Shown here: piece after piece, positions 9,066 to 20,854 of the stretch
Numbering within the stretch: position 1 is the stretch's first letter
Layout of the letters: each line of letters begins with the position of its first letter
NCBI GenBank assembly: GCA_017163975.1
Contig: JAFFSR010000282.1
Location: forward strand, 670,501-734,500
DNA length: 64,000 nt
Origin: Anastatus disparis
Lineage: Eukaryota; Arthropoda; Insecta; Hymenoptera; Eupelmidae
Direction of reading: 5' to 3'
Program-made: the position numbers and the translations under genes
The notes under the pieces: model-generated
Database searches by the model: none
What the model saw: only the letters and a program-made list of their open reading frames with translations
Told to the model about the DNA's origin: nothing

Positions 9066-11723
9066 TTATCCGTAAGCCCTTTTGACTTTATCCATGTGTT
9101 TGATTAATCGTTTTCCATTAGTGGATTCGATGAGGACATTATTGGATTTATAGATTTCTCTCACTATGAATCTTCCATTATAAAATCTGTCTAATTTCCC
9201 TTTTCGAGGTTTTCTTAGAACAAATACTTCCATTCCTATTTCTAGGTTTTGGGGTCGTGCCTTTTTATCATACTGTTGTTTACTTTTATATTTTGATTGT
9301 ATGAGATCATCTCTAGCTGTTTCTCTTAAGTCTCTTAAACATCCAATAAGTTCACATAGGTAATCATTGTAGGTTTCTATGTTGAATTCATCGAGTATTA
9401 TATTTGGAGTTCGTGCGATTCTTCCAAATATCAGCTCAAATGGAGTGCAACCGATGGATGAATGGACTGAGGTGTTGTATTCGAACATGGCAAAAGGGAT
9501 TATTTTATCCCAATCTTGTTTGCCTGATCCTCGGGTACGTAGATAGTCGGCGAGCATAGCATGACTACGTTCTAGTGAGCCATTGGAAGCAGGATGGAAA
9601 CTTGTGGTATTTTTAAGTTCGATCTCAAAGATCTTTGACAATTCTTGTAGTAATTGGCTCTTGAAACTCCTATGGTTATCCGACAATATTATTCTTGGTA
9701 CGCCGAATTGGGCGATGAAATGTCTAGCCAAGATATCAGCTATAGTTATAGCAGTCAAATTCGGTATAGGAATGGCTATGCAGTATTTTGTAAAACCGCA
9801 TTGAATGGTTAATATGTGTTTGTTACCAGAAGTAGTAATAGGTAATGGTCCTACTGTGTCTATGGCTATCTTATAAAAAGGTTCAGAGGGTGTATCTGTT
9901 ATGATCATCGGCTCTCTAGTTCGGATTCAAGTTAACTTTTGTTCTTGACAAACGTCACATTTCCTCACAAATTCTTCTATTTCTTTTTTCATTCCTTTCC
10001 AATAATAACGTTCTCTTATTCTTCGGTAAGTTTTTCCCATGCCTCTGTGACCGCCAAATAAACTGGTATGACTTTTAATTAAGATATTTTCTTTTGCTTC
10101 TGCTGGTGGCACTTTACAAATGCCCATACATACTTTCATTGTAATATCTAAATGTTGCAGATATTTTATTAAAAGCAAGAGAAGTTCGTTCTGCGGAAGG
10201 TTATTAGTGATTTCACCCCTTCTTGCTATTCTGAAAGACTTCACTTGTTTTTCTACTAGGAATTCTCTTAATGCTTCAAAACATTTTTTTATATTAGATG
10301 GTTTTATTTTATCTTTATAACTTTCCGTGACTACTAAGCTGAATATGTATCGTTTCCGAAATTTAGTGACCATTGCTTCTCCAACGGTAGGTTGTGAATT
10401 CGCTAAGTGATCTTTGTTTATTGCCTGAAAGTCGTATAAAAGTTGATTGTTTTCAGCTACCATCTGCATGTCTGCTGATACAAAATGAACTAGGTTGTCC
10501 TTCGTAAATGTCAGGCATTCTCTGGTAGTAAGGACTCTTATTTTCTTATTTTTGTTGAAATGAGGTTGTAATATTTCGTTAGATTCTTTCTCGTTGTAGA
10601 TGCTTGGTGCATGAGTACCGTTTCCTTCTTTGTCAGTTAAGGATTCTGGTATTTCAATTGAGTAATTCTCTTCCTGGGTATCAAGATTGTTACTCGTGGA
10701 TTGTCTTGGTATAGGTTCTGCAGTTTCAGAAACTTCTGGAGTTATCGTAGTCATTATATCAGGTTCAAGTCCTGATTCCTCTAGATTAGGTTCATGTATT
10801 ATAGATAATTTACTCCAATCTGACAAGGCCTTAAAATGTGTTGTGAAGGGTGTTGAACGTGCTTTGTTATCTTTAGATTGTGGTTTTAAAGATGTGTTCG
10901 TCTTGGAGTTTTTGCACATTTCGGTAGGTTGAGTATTGATATCGAGACGTTTGGGAAGAGGTTCAGATTTTCTCGCTGGAGTTGGTAATTGATTGACATT
11001 TTTGTTACTTTCGTTTCCTTCGTCGTCGTCGCTTTGGTTTATAGTTGATAAATGACACAATTCTGACGGCTGATGGAGTCGTGAGGTGAACGGAGTGGAG
11101 CGTCCTATGGGACCTCGGATTGGTGACTTATGTGTTAGAGCTACAGGTTCTTTGTACGCTGGGAATGGAGTTGCATTTTCCCTGATTTGGTCTTTTACCC
11201 AGGCTGCTGTATCTATCTCCCTTGCTTCCTTTTGGGTTTTATTACTTGGTGAATTAGGCAAGGACTTTGTTTCTCTTGTTTCAGGAAATACTCTTCCTTG
11301 TCCACCTTCCCACTTTATCGTGCCATCATCACTAGAGTCGCTACATTGATCTATTTCCATTTCTCCTTCCCCCTCGGGCTCTTCGTCGGGATTGCGAAGG
11401 TAAGTATTCATGGAGAAATAGGATCCACCGTCAAATTCTTCCAGAAATTGTTTAGTTTCTTCCGGTGTAAATTTGGTTGCTTCTAATTCTTTCGTTATAT
11501 CTTTATAACTTTCCTGTTCTTCTTCAGTTGCTAAAGATTTCCTCATAGTAGATTGAAAGCGAGGGTTAGGCATTTCATCTTCCGATGAGGAAGACGAATC
11601 TATAGATTGACGTTTTTGCCATATTACTGTTTTCGTAGGAAGATAATTTGAGGCCGTGGGTTCGGCCGGTCTGTGCTCATCCACGTTTTTTAACAAAATT
11701 TTAAACCTTTTCTTATGGTAAAT
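9066..11723 (-). pseudogene. pol: Pol C-terminal part: linker, H2C2 zinc domain and integrase, one in-frame stop (element 1)
   Basis: One frame runs from about 11723 to 9066, broken only by a TGA at 9927-9929. The first 370 or so residues are a polar, Ser/Glu/Asp-rich linker. A conserved pre-integrase domain follows (about 10560-10100) with FSLVVTESYKDK and CMGICK. The zinc-binding domain (H...GGHRGMGKTYRRIRERYYW...CDVCQEQK) lies just before the stop. After the stop comes the integrase core with catalytic Asp in AIDTVGPL, Asp in ILSDNHRSF and Glu in NGSLERSH, then a C-terminal basic domain (KARPQNLEIGMEVFVLRKPRKGKL). No ATG is present at the start, consistent with truncation of a longer Pol. 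The stop separates the zinc domain from the catalytic core, so this copy should not integrate by itself. Confidence 0.85.
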
Positions 11724-12297
11724 TTTTTAATATAAAAACTAATGCGTATTCTTGGTTATATAACTGTACGTACACAAAATCTTGACATACGTGCGCTGTT
11801 CGCATTGTTTTTGTCCATAGTCCGCGAGATTTTAAAACATAATTATTAAGGTTAGATACTTGATTTTTAATAAAAATTAAGTTAAGATAAAAATAATTTG
11901 CGCGTATTACTGTTAAATAATAAATTATAGTGATGTCACTTTTAAATAACATTAAAGATTTAATAATTAAATTTTAATAAATTGATGTTAAAAATTAGGG
12001 CGCGCAACGCGCGCTGTTCAAGCTCTAGTACTATTAAAAATCTAATATTTATTACAGATGTTTTTTCTGTTACAAGACTTTTCAATAAAGTTACAAGTGA
12101 TCGTATATATTGTTAAGCATGTAGACAATCAAATTCGAATCAAAATTATTCAAATAATTCAAATATTTTTTTTCAAATTTCTTCAAAAAACTAAAATTTA
12201 TTTCTATGAAAATAATGATAATATATATAATAATATGTCAAACGTAATTGTTAATCAAATTTTGATTAACAATTATTTTGGTGAACGCTTTAAGTAA

Positions 12298-12592
12298 ATG
12301 AATACGAAAAGAGATTAAGTGAGTATGCAAGAGTAAGAATGAGTATTTGTAGAATACGAATGAATATTGAAAAGTATGCAAGAGTACCAATGAGTATTCA
12401 AGAGTACGCAAGAGTACAAATAAGTATTTAAGAGTATGGATGAATATTCAGAAATTTGCAAGAGCGTAAATGAGTTTACGTAAGTTTAAATGAGTATGCA
12501 TGAGTACGAGTGAATATATATAAGTACGAATGAGTATACATGAGTACGAATGAATAGAAGAGTATATGTCGAGTTTATGAAAACCAGAACAT
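12298..12592. repeat. Degenerate tandem repeat, unit about 11-14 bp (gagtatgcaa/gagtacgaat)
   Basis: Repeats of gagtAYgnA-type words (gagtatgcaa, gagtacgaatga, gagtattcaa) are packed over about 295 bp. The same motif in reverse complement occurs at 28681-28970 on the other side of LTR element 3. Confidence 0.75.
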
Positions 12593-14039
12593 AATATTTA
12601 CAGTTAAATTGATTTAATGCAATTAATTCAAATATTTAACAAATAGAATTTTAGTAATATTGATTTTATTATTTTATTGATTTCGACGATAAGTCATTTT
12701 ATATCATGTTTGATAAATAGAACAGATCGTAATAGTATAACGCTGAATTCTGAGTCTTTATCTAACAACCCATCTCTTTATTAATATTAGTTACGTTTAG
12801 GTAAAAATTATTAATTATAACAAAAAAGTTATAATTAAAAAAAATTTATTTAATAAGAGAAATATAGTTTTTTAAAAAAATGTACCTATAAAACGATTGT
12901 TGATGTACTTATATCAATTTATGAAATTTTCGTAGGTAAAACTTTTTCCGACTTTTTCTCAAACAGGAGACAATAAAATTTTTCATCAACTTTATAAAAT
13001 ATTATTATATTTCAATCTAGTGAGGACAAATAACTGGTTTTTATAATATTTTTGTAAAATAGTAATTCTAAAGGTTATATTTTTTTATTTTGTCAATATT
13101 TTATTTTTCTCAACTGTTGAAATTCAACTTTATCCCTTGCATAGATCAACTTTTAAATCCATTTTTCACTAGTAATTAATTTTTGGTAATAAGAATATTT
13201 TTTGTGGGGAATGACATGTAATATACAACTTATTTTTTGCCAAACATTATTTTTAATAGTTAAATTTCTGATTCTATCTTCTGAAAAGTATTTATTTTTA
13301 AATAAAATAAATCGCAACATTTTTTGTTTAAAATTTCACGCAAAACATATACCTATATTAAGAAATAGTTAAATTTAGGCTACGAATAGTTAATAGATTT
13401 TACCACCGTGCATAAGAAAAAGTTACTCATTATGCTATTATGTTTGGTATAAGCAATATTGAATACCTTATCAAAGTTAAAAAAAAATCTTATCGTGTTC
13501 AACCAGTAATATGTCGGTAAGTAATTATATAAAATAAATAAAGTAATAGTCAAAACTACAAGAAATTGTAATCATAAAAAGATATGTGTTTTTATTGGAC
13601 TAAACTACTTCATTAAATATATAAAGATGCATTTTTATATATTTGTGTATTTTATAATTTAAAAATAGCCCTAATAGAAATTTTGCTAACTAAAATGGTC
13701 AATTCATCAATTATTTTTTATTTAGTTTAATATTTACAATGTAGAAAATTAATTATTACTATTATTTTAATTATTTTAGAATATTACAGAAAATATGTAT
13801 ATGAAATGTAACCAGTAACATACAAAATATTAATGTATCAGCTTATAATTTAAATTTCCTTTTTATTCACTATATTCTAAGCAAATTAATAGCTGGATTT
13901 ATTTTATTAAAAATTAATGTAATAATCACTTATTTTGAGTAAAAATTTTTTGTAATAACATTCAATTTTAAAATAATTGAAATGTTACTTAAAATAATTT
14001 TTTACCTTATTTCACAATTTAATAATTAATTATCATTAA

Positions 14040-14340
14040 TTAATTATCGATTGATTATTATCAACCTATTGACTCATCGACCGATCAAGCTATCGATAGA
14101 TTCATATATCCACGCATCAACCCATTGATTTATCAACCCATTGACCGATTAATTCATAAATATAACAACCCAAAATAACATAGATTTATATTCAACTCAA
14201 CTATTTATCAACTTATTGACCTATCATTTCATTAATCCAACGGTCCATCAACGAACCAATCAACTTTTTCCTCTTTAAACGTATTAATCTATCAATCCAT
14301 CGACCCATACATCCGTCGACCCTTTGAATATCTTACTCAG
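14040..14340. repeat. Degenerate tandem repeat of atcaacccattgacc-type words
   Basis: Variants such as atcaacctattgac, atcaacccattgat and atcaatccatcgac recur every 10-25 bases over about 300 bp. Strongly diverged. Confidence 0.6.
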
Positions 14341-14422
14341 CTGAGTCCTTTATCCAAAAACTTATTTATTTTCTTTATTAGTTTCGTAATTTTTTAAATA
14401 ATTAATTACATTTTTATTATAT

Positions 14423-14757
14423 TGTTACGTGGGATTTTTTATACGCACTCCTATGGGGAGTGTGAGGATGCAAAAATAATTACAGAGAAAATTAATATGA
14501 AGTTGACTGTTATTTATTATAACCAAAAATACAGTGAGAGAGAGATTAGTTACTACTGTATTCTAGCGCGTCCGGCGATGGTCTGTCGCTCGTCGTCGTC
14601 TAAAACGACGATGTAAGTTGCCCGCGACAAAGTGCCGAATCAGCACTTCGCGCATCGTGCGACTCTTGACCCGGAAACTCGGAGTCACATTTCTCTGAGT
14701 TTCTACTTTATTTTATGTTTTATACTATAATATAAGTACAATATAATGTACGTAGCA
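14423..14757 (-). repeat. 3' LTR of element 3
   Basis: Starts tgttacgtggg and ends gtacgtagca on the plus strand. About 97 % identical to the copy at 28218-28552 and preceded by the ATAT target-site duplication. A 64-codon plus-strand ORF occurs in both LTRs, antisense to the element; I do not regard it as a gene. Confidence 0.95.
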
Positions 14758-17435
14758 CGTCCGAGGCCGCGAGGCTTCGGCCCCCAAAGCCAAGAACGTA
14801 CACATGAATACAATAATAAAAAAAATTATTAAAATTAAGTCCCTAAAGTGTATTTGGTACTTTTTGTGTACCTACACGAGCCGATGCCCATCCTATCTTA
14901 CAAAAATTTCTAGCTTTTTCTATTTGTTTTGTGTTGGTGTTGTGTTGTTTGCGTACTAATTTATTCTACTGTTTATTTTTAAATACTTTTTCATTTTAAC
15001 TATGAATTTATGGTCTCTCTCTTTTTTTCAAAAAGATATATGACATTTATAATAGAATATTTTACAAAATTGTACAAAAACTAAAATGAATTTTGAATTA
15101 TTAAATAATATAGTTTTAAATACAAAGTTCATTATCTCTTTTTTTTTCTAATGTTAAAAGATGTTTCTTTTGAAGATACACGCGCGCATCATGTTGCACT
15201 CTTGATAAGATAAGAAGCCTTTCACATCACGAAATGCATTCTCCCTCGGATGATATTTAATTTTATTTTAAAGTGATTTAAAGAACCTTCTACTTGTTTT
15301 TGTGTGGGTTTGAAGCGGGATTCGAACGTGGATTCAAACTCCTTTTTTTTGTTGAATTTTTCATGATAAAATTTGTACATGATTTTCAGTAATTGTATGA
15401 TTTATCTGAAACAAAACTAACTTATTAGTGAAAAAGGGTCCCCCCTCTATTTCTAATTGTTTAACCGTCATTTATCTGTTTATTTTTTTTATTCCTCCTT
15501 CCTTATAAAATACTTTTTTGTTTTTTATTAAATTGATCACTGATTAATATTCTATCATGTATCCTCAAAGCTGCGTCTTACAAAAAATTTATTTATTAAC
15601 TCTATGTGTTCTTTTTGACGCTTTTGTTTATCTTTTTTTTGTGTTAACATTATCGTTTAAGAAGCGTTGCATCAACTAGAATATGGCCACGGTTTCGACC
15701 ACGATTGGCTCGATAATCGCCTTTTTTTCTAAAATTTTACTTTGCTTCCAATATTTTCTATGTGTTATTATTTTAATTTTATAAGCAATGTTATTCAACT
15801 CAAAAAACTCATTGGATTTTCATTTTACTTCTTTTTCGAACAAATTTGTAAAGGATACTTGCGTTCGATTCCCATGTGTTTTTGGGATATGTTCGGTTGT
15901 TAAGGTGATATATTTTTTTCAGATCTTAGTCCTTTAGCTGACTAGGAGAGGCCCAGACCTCCGGATCATGGATTTTGCTCAAACTTTGGGATAAGTTTCT
16001 AGGTGTCAAAATATGAAGAAAACCAGAATTTTGGACCCTAACGCTTAAAAATTCCCTAGTTATAGGTAATTAAAGAAAATCACTGAAAAAGTTACTAAAT
16101 TTCCAAACGCTTATAGCTCTTTAGCATTAACAGTTAGAAGTTTAAAACCATTTTCGAATGAAAGCTGACCTCAAATCCTTTCGAAATAGTGCTTGTAGCA
16201 TATCAAAATATATTTTTTCCCAACGTTACAGCGTTATAAGATTTTGACGTAAATTTCCTTTTAAAAACATTAATTAATAATAAATGCTAAAATGTAGTAG
16301 AATTTTTATAACACTGTAGCTATAGAAAAAAATAATATTTTGATGTGCTATAGGTGCTATTTCGAAAGGATTTTAGCTCAGCTTTCATTTAAAAACAATT
16401 ACAAGTGTCTAATTGTTAATGCTAAAGAACTATAGGCGTTTGAAAATCTAGTAACTTTTTCAGTGATTTTCTCTAATTGTCTATAACTAGGGAAATTTTG
16501 AGCGTTAGGGTCTAAAATTCCGGTTTTCTTCAGATTTTGACATCTAGAAACTTATCCTAAGGTTCGAGCAAAATCCGTGATCCGGAGGCCTGGGCCTCTC
16601 CTAGTGAGTTCTTAATAATTTATAATTATTATTAGTATTCAACTTCTTTTATCACGAAGTTGATAACACATGCATATAATGGATCACTGTATCTAACAGT
16701 CTTTTTTTGCTTTTTTTTTTTAACTTTTATCTCCAATTTTTTTTGCATGTTTTATTGATTAAACTATGCATGTCATGTTGCTTTATTTACAACATAGAGA
16801 AGATTTACTTCTCGTTATAATTTTTATTTACATTTTATTTATTCTTTTTCTTTGAACTCATGCCTGTTATTACCTTATTTTTTTTTTTATTTATTGGACT
16901 TTTATTTTCCGTAAGGGGTAAGGGGTAAAAGGATACTCATAGGGAATCTTAGGCGAGATCCTGCATTTCTTTTATAGTTGTTATTATTATTTGAGTTGCC
17001 TAACTTTTGCTAATTTTACAATTTTGTTGATAATAAAAATATTTTTATCACAATTATCCTCAAAAACAATCAGCTAATTTATTATTTTTATTTATTAGTA
17101 AAAAACGTTTCTTTTTCTCTTGCGGCCAATTCTTTTGACGCTTTGCTTTACAACTGAATTTTATCTACTAATTATTTTTCTTATTTATTTTTGCTTTTAT
17201 TCAAAAGACATTTGATTCTTTTTTTTGCTTATACAATATTTGTTGAAACGTCGCACCTTTAAGGATATTTTATTATTCTCATTTCTTAATTTCAACCATT
17301 ATTATTAATTTTCATTTTTTTATATATTTTCTATTTTCTTCTGTAAAATAAGCAGTGATCATCTGTCGTTCTTTCTTTTTCCTCGTCCGAAGGCCGTGGA
17401 AAAGAAAAGTTTTCGTTGCATTTCATATTGAAAAA
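14758..17435 (-). other. Non-coding 3' region of element 3, between integrase and 3' LTR
   Basis: About 2.7 kb without ORFs, at the place where env would lie in an errantivirus. It begins next to the LTR with a GC-rich stretch (about 14758-14790, ggccgcgaggcttcggcccc on the plus strand) and contains a 665-bp palindrome (15941-16605). The rest is T-rich on the plus strand. Confidence 0.7.
15941..16605. mobile_element. Foldback (palindromic) element inside element 3
   Basis: The left arm starts actaggagaggccca and the right arm ends tgggcctctcctagt. The arms pair imperfectly over about 300 bp each around a centre near 16270, with mismatches spread evenly. It is non-coding. Probably a MITE inserted into the element's 3' region. 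No clear target duplication was found. Confidence 0.8.
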
Positions 17436-18862
17436 TTAATTACTTGCTTTGTCTGTGAAAGGAGGAGACGCTTTTACTGTAGTTGCGCGCTTTATTTTGT
17501 CTACGTGAACCATTTTTATCTTACTCGCGTTTTTTATTGTTACATTATGTTTCGCGTTATTTATCTCTATGATTTCGTACGGTCCCTCATATTGCGCGTC
17601 GTATTTACCCTTCTGCGGTTGTTTTAGTAAGTAAACGCTCTCACCCTCTCGGAAATGTTTAGTGTTTAATTTCTTATCGTAGTAATATTTTGACCTGTAT
17701 TTGGCCTGTACTAGGTTCATCGCCGCTAACGTTTGTAATTGAGAAAGGTTTTCTACCGTTTCTTTTAAATACTCATCATATGTTTGTAATTTTTCTTTCG
17801 GTGGAAAGCTTGATGGCATACAATAATACGCGCTTTGTATCCGAACACTAGTTCGTAAGGGCTATATCCTGTTGCTTCGTGTTTTGTACTGTTATATGCT
17901 AACTGGCATAAGTCTAGCCATTCGGCCCAATCTGACTTTTCTTCCATGTATGCTTTTAAATATTCTGTGACTGTATGGTGCATGCGTTCGATTCCTCCTT
18001 GACTTTGAGGATGATACGCAGTTGTGCAATATTTTTCTATTTTAAATATCTCTGCGAATTCTTCTAGTAGATTATTTACGAAATGCCTGCCTTGATCTGT
18101 AACAATATCAGATGGCTGCCCAAAATATGCCAATACTTTCCGTGTAAGGGCGTGTGCTACCTCCTCTGCGTCTGCATGCACCGTTGGTATTAAGATACAA
18201 TATTTAGTTAGCCAGTCTTGCACTGTCAGCACATATCTATATCCTTCTTTTGTTTGTTTTAATGGTCCGTAGGAATCCATAGATAATTTTTGAAATGCTT
18301 TTGCAGGTGTGTCTGTAATCAACATAGGTAGCCGTGTTTTAACACGTACTAGTTTTTTCGTTTGGCATTTTTCGCAGCCAAGGACGAATTGTCGCACGTC
18401 TGGTCTCATGTTCCTCCAATAATAATCTGCTGCTATTTTGCTATACGTCTTATTTAATCCACTGTGCCCACCTATAGCTGCTTCATGATATTCTTTGAGT
18501 AATCTATATCTATCTTCTACCGGTGGCACTGGAATATTATTTTGGTAAAATACTGCTACTAATGGCATATTTGCAAATATTTCATTAAACATTTCTATGA
18601 AGTATGTCCAGTCGCTAGTTGAGAGCATTGCTAAGTCTCTCACGACGCTAACGTATGGAATATCGTACTGTAAAATTATTTTCTTTAAATTTTTGATACA
18701 CTTCTTAATATCTCCTTTTAATATTTTGTCGTCAATATGTGCTTTAACGAATGCACAAAATATGAAATTATCTTTGTAATTAGATACATGTACCTCGCCG
18801 ACTGCAAATTTTCTGCTTGGTATTTCTTCCGGATTTATATATTGCCGCTCTATAAGTGCTTC
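17436..18862 (-). pseudogene. pol: Pol: pre-integrase domain, H2C2 zinc domain and integrase of element 3 (frameshifted)
   Basis: The frame opens at about 18862 immediately after a frame break from the upstream linker. Residues 1-110 carry the pre-integrase domain (KFAVGEVHVSNYKD, FCAFVKAHIDDK). Then come the zinc domain (H...IGGHSGLNKTYSKIAADYYW...CEKCQTKK) and the integrase core with Asp in LSMDSYGPL, Asp in DIVTDQGRHF and Glu in QGGIERMHH. A frameshift near 17815 moves the C-terminal part (chromodomain-position basic domain, YYYDKKLNTKHFREGESVY) into another frame ending at 17436. The catalytic triad is intact, but the protein would be truncated. In an active element it would integrate the cDNA. 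Confidence 0.85.
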
Positions 18863-19003
18863 GATTATTTAAATGGGTGATCTCTTAATATTTTTAATTT
18901 ACTAAATGGCTGTGGTACTTCGTCATCTAACGGAGCCCAAGGTGGTTTCTCGCGCGGCGGCCTTGCATTCTTCACAAGGCAACGCTCGAGCGCATCACTT
19001 ATC

Positions 19004-20854
19004 TTATGTGATTGACTCTTTTCTCTTTGCGCCAGTACGGCTGTTGATATTATTATCGCGTAGTTCGTTGTCATTTTCGCTTGAAGCTGTACTTCCTTCG
19101 TTTTCTTTATTATGTTGATGCTTTTTTACTCTATTATTATTTCTTGCATAAAAGTACGGCGTGAAATGCCTTCCTTTTAAATGTAAATGAATAAAATTAT
19201 TTGAACTATTTGCCTTGAAATGACAATATAGTGTTTCATCATAATCTGTTATAAAATGCACGCATATGTTTTGATTAAATTCACAAGAAAATATAAATAC
19301 ACAATCAACATCTGCGTGTCTTGTGCGTGACGTCAAAATAGCTTCTGCTGTTTGCGGGTCTCCGCATGCACCTAATGATATTGCGTCTAATAAAATGTCT
19401 CTTAATTCATTCGCGGACATTCCTAAATTACATACTTTAATTACTGAGTGAAAAAAGCAATTACCGTCTTCCGGTATATTGTCATCCCTTATCAAATCTA
19501 ACCAGTATTGTGCGCATTCATCACTTGCATCAAATACTTCGAATACACCTGCACCATCATTAAAAGAATTACTCCAACTTATTGGTTCAATTTCGTCATC
19601 GTTTTGTACTCTTTCTATTATATTCATGTGCTCATTTTCTTCGTCAGCTTTTTCTTCTTCAAGGTCTTGCGACTCAGTCTCACCTAAATCATTTTTATCT
19701 AGCTCTACGTCACTCTCATTCTCTTCCTGCTCCATGCTTTCGTCTTGCGATTCAGATTCACTGATGTCATGCTTATCTCTCTCGCTTTCACTCTCACTTA
19801 TAATTTCTTTCTCTTGATTTTTACTTGTATCTTGTACCTCAAACTCGTCCTCGAAATATGAGTCTTTGCCTGTTTCACTGCCAATAATTTCAACTTCAGA
19901 ACTTATTCTTAATGATTTTTTCTCTTTATCTTTTTCTGAGCTTATGTTTGGTACTAAATTGTAGTATTCTCTTGACATTTGAGGGCGAACTTTTTCTCGC
20001 TCATTAAAATCTGTTTGATTTATTATTTCTTGAGGTACATTACCTTTTAGTGCTTCTGCTACTTCTCCTGGTGTTTCTTCCCATATATTTATTTGTACAC
20101 CTTCCCTACCATTTATCTCTTGTTCTTGCACATCAACTAAAAATCGAGCACGCATTTTTGTTATCATTTCTGGAATCAGATTTAATATACTTCCTCGGCT
20201 ACTTTCTTTACTTTGCGAAGTGTGTTGTGAATCATCCTGTGTCTCCTTTTCTTTTTCTATTTGGGTGCCGTTAAGTTGAGATGCTTTTGATTTTACATTT
20301 ATTGTCTCTAATGGCGATTCTACTTCACAGCTGTTTCTATTATTTTTCAATATACTTTTATTTTTTGATATTTCGCTCGCTGGCTCATACGTGTTCTTTT
20401 CTTTTCTAGATGACACTGCATGTGGCTTATCTACTGGTGTACTCGCTGCAAGAATTCCTTGTCGCATGTTTGTGCTTTTTCGCATATATGCGAGCTTACC
20501 GTCGTCTTGTGCTTGACTTATTATATTTTCAGCTTGAATTAATTTTTTCTTTCTATCTGCCTGAGTTTTACGTGTTTTTAACACTTTCTTATTTCGCCTT
20601 TTCCTTCTGTACGCCGATCTTTTCCAAGGGTCTTTCTTTCTTTTTGCATAATTCCAATTTTCTTCAGATCCGGTTATACTATTAATTTCTGACTCGTCAC
20701 TTGTTTCTTTAATAAAGATTTTCTTCTTAGGATTTTCAGGATTTTCTGAACTTGAATCTTCTTCTTTAGTTTTATTTACATTTTTATTTATTGCGCGTGT
20801 AATAAAAATTCTTGCTGGCGGTCCGCATTCGTTTGCGTTTGGTTCCTGATTTTC
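19004..20854 (-). pseudogene. Pol linker with OTU-type cysteine protease domain (element 3)
   Basis: This stretch is in the same frame as the protease-RT-RNase H ORF, separated from it only by a TAA at 20855-20857, so it is part of the Pol polyprotein. The first 450 or so residues are a polar, highly charged linker rich in Glu, Asp, Ser and Lys with acidic repeats (SESESERDKHDISESESQDE), probably disordered. A folded domain then begins near 19480: DGNCFFHSV (19445-19469) is the OTU motif with the catalytic Cys and preceding Asp, and GRHFTPYFYA (19146-19172) supplies the expected catalytic His, about 100 residues later, the normal OTU size. OTU proteins are deubiquitinases or viral proteases, so it might cleave ubiquitin or the polyprotein itself. 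The frame ends at 19004, and the following segment (19003-18866) continues in another frame, so at least two frameshifts separate it from integrase. Confidence 0.8.

Larger units (their letters stand above)
6883..11723 (-). mobile_element. Element 1: 5'-truncated errantivirus-like (Ty3/gypsy) retroelement
   Basis: Order on the minus strand: linker plus zinc-binding H2C2 domain, integrase core, env. Gag, protease, reverse transcriptase and RNase H are absent: the frame begins inside the RNase H-integrase linker at about 11723, and upstream sequence is plain AT-rich DNA. No flanking LTR pair was found. Integrase carries one in-frame stop; env is a single open frame. Presence of an env related to baculovirus F proteins places it near the errantiviruses (Metaviridae). 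Confidence 0.85.
11724..14422. other. Intergenic AT-rich stretch with degenerate short repeats
   Basis: No gene. A GC-rich mini-hairpin (gcgcgcaacgcgcgc) sits at about 12000-12015. Two degenerate short-unit repeat tracts lie at 12298-12592 and 14040-14340 (separate entries). The remainder (12593-14039) is featureless AT-rich DNA. Confidence 0.6.

Noticed and set aside
14422..14616. 64-codon ORF conserved in both LTRs (also 28217-28411)
   Set aside because: Antisense to the element and conserved simply because LTRs are copies.
19479..19817. Ser-rich plus-strand ORF
   Set aside because: Antisense shadow of the acidic Pol linker.
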